NCBI RefSeq assembly: GCF_902489365.1
Contig: NZ_CABTZR010000011.1
Location: 1 to 46,587, forward strand
Length of the DNA: 46,587 nt
Direction: 5' to 3'
Origin: an uncultured Corynebacterium sp.
GTDB taxonomy: Bacteria; Actinomycetota; Actinomycetes; Mycobacteriales; Mycobacteriaceae
In this document: positions 42,497-46,587 of the stretch, one piece after another
Position numbering within the stretch: position 1 is the first letter of the stretch
Layout of the letters: each line of letters starts with the position of its first letter
Position numbers and translations under genes: made by a program
Notes under the pieces: generated by a model
What the model was told of the DNA's origin: nothing
What the model saw: the letters and a program-made list of their open reading frames with translations, nothing else
Database searches by the model: none

Positions 42497-44062
42497 ATGT
42501 TTCGGTCTTTAAAAGTCCTGCTCGCAATGCTGAGCACCATGGCGCTGACGGCTTGTTCGGCAGGCGGCTTGTTCGATGATTTGGATATGCCGGGTTCCGG
42601 CTCCTCCTTCAGCGGTGGCCTCAACATTGTGGCGGCCACGGAGCTTAAGCCTCTGGAGCCGGTGCTTGACGACGCCTCCCAAGACCTCGGCTTCGATATC
42701 ACCATGACCACTGAGGATGGGACGCTGGCGAATTCCCGCAGCCTGAAACAAGGCGGTTTCGACGGAACCTATGATGCCACGTGGTTTGCCACCAATCGTT
42801 ATGCGCGCATCATTGGTGCCGATGAGAAGCTGCGAAAAGAACACAGTGTGGCGCGATCCCCCGTGGTACTCGGTGTGCAGCCTTCCGTGGCGAAGGAAAA
42901 GGGCTGGACCACGAAGCAACCGACGTGGCAGGAGATTGCTGACTCGGGGATTACCTTCGGTATGACCGATCCTTCGACCTCAAATTCGGGCTTCTCCGCG
43001 CTAGCGGCCGCTACCACTGCTTTCGCGGACACCGGCCGCGCGCTTACGGAGAAAGATATCCGCCAGGCCACGGGCAAGGTCCAGAAACTCTTCAGCAACC
43101 AGACTTTAACGTCGGGATCGTCGGGTTGGCTGGCTGATAGGTTCCGCGAGCATCCGGAGCAGGCCGACGCCATCCTTAACTATGAATCAGTGCTTTACCA
43201 GCTCAAGGATGAGGGCGTCGATCTTGAGGTGGTCATCCCCTCCGATGGCGTGATTTCGGCGGACTACCCCTTGTCGGCTCTCGCCAGCTCCCCGGACCAG
43301 GAGGCTGAGGGCAAGGTGCAGGCGCTTGCCGAATGGTTTGCTGAACACCCAGAGAAGCTGAGGAACTACCACCTGCGTGTGGACGATTCTGATATGCCTG
43401 GGACCATCTTCGAGCTGCCGTACCCGGCGAATGAACAAACCGTAAGCGCACTGGAGGATGCCTTTGCTCACGAGCTGCGTAACCCTGGCAACACGGCGCT
43501 GGTCTTGGATACCTCGGGCTCCATGGAGGGCGAGCGCATTGATTTGCTCAAGAATAGTCTGCGCCCGCTGATCGACGGCTCAGCTGACGGCTCTCCAGAC
43601 GGTGAAGGCCAGGTAGCCTTCCGTAACCGTGAGCAGATCAAGCTCATCCCTTATTCTTCCGAGCCTCAGCAGCCGACTCGCGCGCGAGTCGATTTAGAGA
43701 ATCCGGCAACCACAAAAGAGCTTGCTGATCGCGTAGATCGACTCGTGGCGGATGGCGATACGGCGACGTTCGAGGCCGTGCTCAATGCTTTCAACGAGGT
43801 AGACACCAGCAACGGCGAGATCGGGACCGTGGTACTCATGACTGATGGCGAAGTGACGCGTGGGCGCACTTTTGCACAATTCAAGGAGGCCTATGAGCAG
43901 CTTCCCCCGGAGAAAAAGGAGATCCCGGTCTTTGTCATCTTGTATGGTGAAGCCAACATTCAAGAGATGGAGGAGCTTGCTCAGCTCACGGGCGGCAAGA
44001 CATTCGATGCGCTCAACGGCGACCTTGCCGCGGCCTTCGAGGAAATCCGCGCTTACCAGTAA
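42497..44062 (+). CDS. Lipoprotein: solute-binding-like domain fused to VWA domain
   Basis: A 521-aa lipoprotein. The signal peptide ends in the lipobox LTAC (Cys ~20). Residues ~40-310 resemble a type II solute-binding domain (LNIVAATELKPLEPVLDDAS, FDGTYDATWFATNRYARI, LTSGSSGWLADRFREHPEQADAIL). Residues ~330-520 are a von Willebrand A domain: TALVLDTSGSMEGERI contains an intact MIDAS (DxSxS), with GDTATFEAV and VVLMTDGEVTRG supplying the conserved Thr and Asp. VWA domains hold protein partners through a metal ion. The fusion occurs in other actinobacteria, often near TelA/XpaC genes linked to metal or envelope stress. The SD GGAAGG is present. Confidence 0.83.
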   Translation: MFRSLKVLLAMLSTMALTACSAGGLFDDLDMPGSGSSFSGGLNIVAATELKPLEPVLDDASQDLGFDITMTTEDGTLANSRSLKQGGFDGTYDATWFATNRYARIIGADEKLRKEHSVARSPVVLGVQPSVAKEKGWTTKQPTWQEIADSGITFGMTDPSTSNSGFSALAAATTAFADTGRALTEKDIRQATGKVQKLFSNQTLTSGSSGWLADRFREHPEQADAILNYESVLYQLKDEGVDLEVVIPSDGVISADYPLSALASSPDQEAEGKVQALAEWFAEHPEKLRNYHLRVDDSDMPGTIFELPYPANEQTVSALEDAFAHELRNPGNTALVLDTSGSMEGERIDLLKNSLRPLIDGSADGSPDGEGQVAFRNREQIKLIPYSSEPQQPTRARVDLENPATTKELADRVDRLVADGDTATFEAVLNAFNEVDTSNGEIGTVVLMTDGEVTRGRTFAQFKEAYEQLPPEKKEIPVFVILYGEANIQEMEELAQLTGGKTFDALNGDLAAAFEEIRAYQ

Positions 44063-44097
44063 AAATCTCCACCTATCCCCAGGAGGACCTACACCTT

Positions 44098-44694
44098 ATG
44101 AACACACTGAACTCGCGGAAGATCGTCGTCGGCGTTGCGGTAACCGCGCTCGTTGTCGTCCTTCACGTGCTAACTGGTGGCGGTTTAGGTTTCCTGTGGC
44201 CACTAGTCGCGGTCTCCACAGGTGCGGCTGCAGGATTCGTGACGCCGCCCAAGCAGGAGAAGAAGGCCATTGAAGCCCCTCCATCCGGCGCAGGTGAATT
44301 GATTAATTCGTTGGAGGGCGTCCGATACAACCTGAAGCAGTCCAAAGTGCCCGGACCTGTTCAGAAAGCGTGGGACTCGTTCGATGACTCGGCTGTGTGG
44401 GTCCTAGACAATTGGCACCGCCTTGACGATGCTCCACACCAGCAAGCCCTCGTGCGGGACATGATTGAAGAACACTCCAAGGAGCTGGTGAATTCTTACC
44501 TCGACGTAACGGACTTGAAGAATCCAGTCGCTGTCGAGGAAATGAGCGAATCGCTGGGGATCCTAGGCCGAGAGATGGGTGAGATTCGAGATGCCATAGC
44601 CCAAAACTCGGTACGCAACCTGCGCAACCATTCCATGGCTCTCAAACTCGAATACGGCGGGACCCTTCCATCCATCGAATCCAAGGAGGTGTAG
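44098..44694 (+). CDS. Two-TM membrane protein, XpaC-like
   Basis: A 198-aa protein. Two adjacent membrane helices (~9-26 and ~29-47) form a hairpin, so both ends face the same side. The remainder (~55-198) is a helical cytosolic domain: LINSLEGVRYNLKQSKVPGPVQ, ALVRDMIEEHSKELVNSYLDV and LGILGREMGEIRDAIAQNSV. The topology and the 'SYLDVTDL..' helix pattern resemble XpaC/5-bromo-4-chloroindolyl phosphate hydrolysis proteins, which partner TelA. The match is weak by eye. A strong AGGAGG precedes the ATG. It lies 35 bases after the VWA gene and 11 before the Trm112-like gene. Confidence 0.6.
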   Translation: MNTLNSRKIVVGVAVTALVVVLHVLTGGGLGFLWPLVAVSTGAAAGFVTPPKQEKKAIEAPPSGAGELINSLEGVRYNLKQSKVPGPVQKAWDSFDDSAVWVLDNWHRLDDAPHQQALVRDMIEEHSKELVNSYLDVTDLKNPVAVEEMSESLGILGREMGEIRDAIAQNSVRNLRNHSMALKLEYGGTLPSIESKEV

Positions 44695-44705
44695 GGTTAG
44701 CGGTT

Positions 44706-44885
44706 ATGAGTCTCGATTCGAAGCTGCTCGACATCTTGGTATGTCCGCAGGATAAAGGTCCGCTGGTTTATCTGGCCGAAGAACAGGTTTTGGTCAACGA
44801 ACGCCTCGGCGTGGCCTATCCCATTGAGAACGACATTCCCGTCATGCTGGTAGACCACGCAGTACCGTGGCCACCCCAGAATTAA
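44706..44885 (+). CDS. Trm112 family protein
   Basis: A 59-aa protein. LDSKLLDILVCPQDKGPL and NERLGVAYPIENDIPVML are the two conserved blocks of the Trm112/UPF0434 family. Members of this family in other organisms are small activators of methyltransferases. Only one Cys (in VCPQDKG) is kept, so the zinc site of eukaryotic Trm112 is not formed. GGAGGTG stands before the ATG. The gap to tyrS is 37 bases. No partner methyltransferase is next to it. Confidence 0.88.
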   Translation: MSLDSKLLDILVCPQDKGPLVYLAEEQVLVNERLGVAYPIENDIPVMLVDHAVPWPPQN

Positions 44886-44922
44886 TTCTCACAGCACCGA
44901 ATCGACTTTCCAAGGAGCATTC

Positions 44923-46182
44923 ATGAACATCATCGATGAGCTGCAGTGGCGCGGCCTCATTAACCAGTCCACCGACCTTGACGCGCTGCGCGAGGCCTGC
45001 GAAGAGCCCATTACCTTGTACTGCGGTTTTGATCCAACCGGTGACTCCCTCCATGCTGGTCACCTCGTTCCGATGATTATGCTGCGCCGTTTCCAAAAAG
45101 CTGGCCACCACCCGATTGCTTTGGCCGGTGGCGCAACGGGCCAAATCGGTGACCCACGCGACGTAGGGGAGCGCACCATGCTGTCGCAGGAGACCATCAA
45201 CGAGAACATGGTGGCTATCAAGAAACAGCTACGCCAGTTTATTGACTTTGAGGGCGAGAACGCAGCCACCATGGTCAACAATGCTGACTGGACCTCGCAG
45301 ATGACCGTCATTGATTTCCTGCGTGATGTCGGCAAAAACTTCTCGCTGAATACCATGTTGGATCGTGATACCGTCAAGCGCCGCTTGGAGTCCGACGGTA
45401 TTTCCTACACCGAGTTCTCTTACATGCTCCTCCAGTCCAATGACTACGTCCACCTTCACGAGGAGTACGACTGCGTCCTGCAGATCGGCGGCGGTGATCA
45501 GTGGGGAAACATTGTGTCTGGTGTCGACCTCAACCGCCGCGTTAAGGGCGTCAAAGTCCACGGTCTCACCGTCCCGCTGGTGACGGATGCCCAGGGGCAA
45601 AAGTTTGGCAAGTCTACCGGTGGCGGAAAGCTCTGGCTCGATCCGGAAAAGACGTCGCCTTACTCGTGGTACCAGTACTTCCTCAATGCCGGCGATTCCG
45701 TGGTCATTGACTACCTGCGGTGGTTTACCTTCCTGTCTAAGGAGGAGATCGCTGAATACGAGGAGAAGGTTGCCAATGAACCTTTCCGTCGCGAGGCACA
45801 GCGCCGTCTCGCCCAGGAAATGACCACGCTGGTTCACGGCGAGGATGCCACCAAGGCTGTCGAACTTGCTGCTCAAGCGCTGTTCGGTAAAGCAGAGCTT
45901 GCTGACCTTGATGAGCAGGCGCTGGCGGGTGCGCTTTCTGAAACCACCGTGGCCGAGATTGCTGCTGGTGATCCGCGCACCATCGTTGATCTGTTGGTTG
46001 CCTCTGGTCTGGCAGATTCCAAGGGTGCGGCTCGTCGCACCATCAAGGAAGGCGGAGCCTACGTCAACAACCAGCGGATTGAATCCGATGACTGGGAGCC
46101 GGCGGACGAAGACCTGCTACACGGTAAGTGGCTGGTCCTTCGTCGCGGTAAGAAGAACTTTGCCGGTGCCAAGCTCGACTAA
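44923..46182 (+). CDS. tyrS: Tyrosine--tRNA ligase
   Basis: Class I aminoacyl-tRNA synthetase of 419 aa. The HIGH-equivalent is GDSLHAGHLVPM and the KMSKS-equivalent is KFGKSTGG. CGFDPTG and LQSNDYVHLHEEYDCVLQIG..QWGNI are tyrosine-binding segments. The C-terminal S4 RNA-binding domain (~350-415, IVDLLVASGLADSKGAARRTIKEGGAYVN) is intact. The SD AAGGAG precedes the ATG. No T-box leader is seen. It is the last gene of the probable operon from 41334 and is followed by a terminator and an rRNA promoter. Confidence 0.98.
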   Translation: MNIIDELQWRGLINQSTDLDALREACEEPITLYCGFDPTGDSLHAGHLVPMIMLRRFQKAGHHPIALAGGATGQIGDPRDVGERTMLSQETINENMVAIKKQLRQFIDFEGENAATMVNNADWTSQMTVIDFLRDVGKNFSLNTMLDRDTVKRRLESDGISYTEFSYMLLQSNDYVHLHEEYDCVLQIGGGDQWGNIVSGVDLNRRVKGVKVHGLTVPLVTDAQGQKFGKSTGGGKLWLDPEKTSPYSWYQYFLNAGDSVVIDYLRWFTFLSKEEIAEYEEKVANEPFRREAQRRLAQEMTTLVHGEDATKAVELAAQALFGKAELADLDEQALAGALSETTVAEIAAGDPRTIVDLLVASGLADSKGAARRTIKEGGAYVNNQRIESDDWEPADEDLLHGKWLVLRRGKKNFAGAKLD

Positions 46183-46218
46183 TTAGCGTGCTCGACCTCG
46201 CTAGATGACTGCATACGG

Positions 46219-46245
46219 ATCCCGTCGCTTTGTGCGGCGGGATTT
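46219..46245 (+). terminator. Terminator of tyrS
   Basis: ATCCCGTCGC (46219-46228) pairs with GCGGCGGGAT (46234-46243) with one mismatch around TTTGT, followed by TTCGTCGTTTC. It is 37 bases after the tyrS stop. Confidence 0.8.
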
Positions 46246-46314
46246 CGTCGTTTCTGGGACGGAGTATCTGCACCGGCTGCCGTAGGTTAAGAAAACTGCT
46301 GTTTACCTGGCGAT

Positions 46315-46343
46315 TTGTTGAAGCTAGGGGCTGTGCGTATATT
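46315..46343 (+). promoter_or_regulatory. rRNA operon promoter, upstream
   Basis: TTGTTG (46315-46320) and TATATT (46338-46343) are spaced by 17 bases. It lies upstream of the second promoter and leader, as in the multiple-promoter rrn operons of corynebacteria. Confidence 0.55.
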
Positions 46344-46390
46344 TATCGAGGTCGCCGCGAGAAGCTGGTGACACGGAGATTAACTCCTAG

Positions 46391-46420
46391 TTGACAAGAG
46401 AGAAACTTGTTAGCTAGAGT
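46391..46420 (+). promoter_or_regulatory. rRNA operon promoter, downstream
   Basis: A consensus -35 TTGACA (46391-46396) and TAGAGT (46415-46420) are separated by 18 bases. The perfect -35, unusual in this genome, fits a strong stable-RNA promoter. Confidence 0.65.
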
Positions 46421-46587
46421 GTGAACTCCAGCCGCTCAGAGCAGAGAATCGATGAATTCGAAGTGACGGGTGTGCGGATGATGTTTGAGAACTCAATAGT
46501 GTGCCAATGTACTTTTTGTGTTGGTTGATTTTATTCATTGTGGCTGCGATACGCCGTATGCGTATCGCGGTTGGTGTATGCCGGATG
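46421..46587 (+). ncRNA. 5' leader of an rRNA operon (boxA and processing hairpin), 16S gene beyond window
   Basis: TGTTTGAGAACTCAATAGTG (46482-46501) is the antitermination/boxA-like sequence that precedes 16S rRNA in actinobacteria. A perfect hairpin GCGATACGC-CGTAT-GCGTATCGC occupies 46546-46568 and may guide RNase III processing. The 16S 5' end itself (AGAGTTTGATC) is not reached before the edge at 46587. No ORF is visible in 46246-46587. Confidence 0.75.

Noticed and set aside
1..46587. Insertion sequences, prophage, CRISPR arrays, integron sites
   Set aside because: Looked for transposase or integrase motifs, terminal repeats and regular spaced repeats; none was found.

Overview
The window is a chromosomal segment of a Corynebacterium (Actinobacteria). 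The main reasons are the gene order argC-argJ-argB-argD-argF-argR-argG-argH, the neighbourhood polA / rpsA / coaE / uvrB / uvrA / infC-rpmI-rplT / pheS-pheT / tyrS, a HelD-type helicase, a DUF4185 secreted protein, moderately high GC, and an actinobacterial rRNA leader at the right edge. The species cannot be fixed from the sequence. I see no phage, IS, integron or CRISPR; this is almost entirely core chromosome with a few accessory envelope genes.

Layout. 1-44: partial tRNA-Leu(CAA), minus strand. 136-10460: information-processing genes (polA, rpsA, uvrB) and coaE, interleaved with an RDD membrane protein, a methyltransferase, a secreted DUF4185 protein (candidate D-arabinan hydrolase) and a DUF4259 protein. 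10571-13446: two tandem universal stress proteins, then an exported, membrane-anchored histidine phosphatase of the MINPP/phytase type. 13479-18538, minus strand: App1-like phosphatase, HelD-type RNA polymerase-recycling helicase, a DoxX protein with a long charged helical tail, and an MBL hydrolase divergent from uvrA. 18615-22378: uvrA overlapping a beta-lactamase-like lipoprotein. 22368-23882: infC-rpmI-rplT with a structured leader and a non-canonical AUC start for infC. 24031-29753: TM2 protein, TrmH-type rRNA methyltransferase, pheS-pheT, and a small secreted cysteine-containing protein.

29864-38422 is a complete arginine biosynthesis cluster from N-acetylglutamyl phosphate to arginine, with its repressor argR inside it and candidate operator/promoter sites before argC and argG. 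It is followed by an amino-acid permease and an ornithine cyclodeaminase, which would turn the pathway intermediate ornithine into proline. 41334-46182 looks like one transcription unit: a membrane-anchored solute-binding-like protein, a lipoprotein fusing a solute-binding-like domain to a VWA domain, a two-TM XpaC-like protein, a Trm112-like protein and tyrS. The three envelope genes are the best candidate for a poorly described system. The last 400 bases hold the tyrS terminator and the promoter/leader of an rRNA operon whose 16S gene lies beyond the window.

Starts were corrected by ribosome-binding sites, signal peptides and neighbour spacing where the longest frame was implausible (RDD, DUF4185, uvrB, second usp, helD, doxX, MBL, lipoprotein, infC, trmH-like, argB, argR, ocd). 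All functional calls come from reading motifs; no database search was run.
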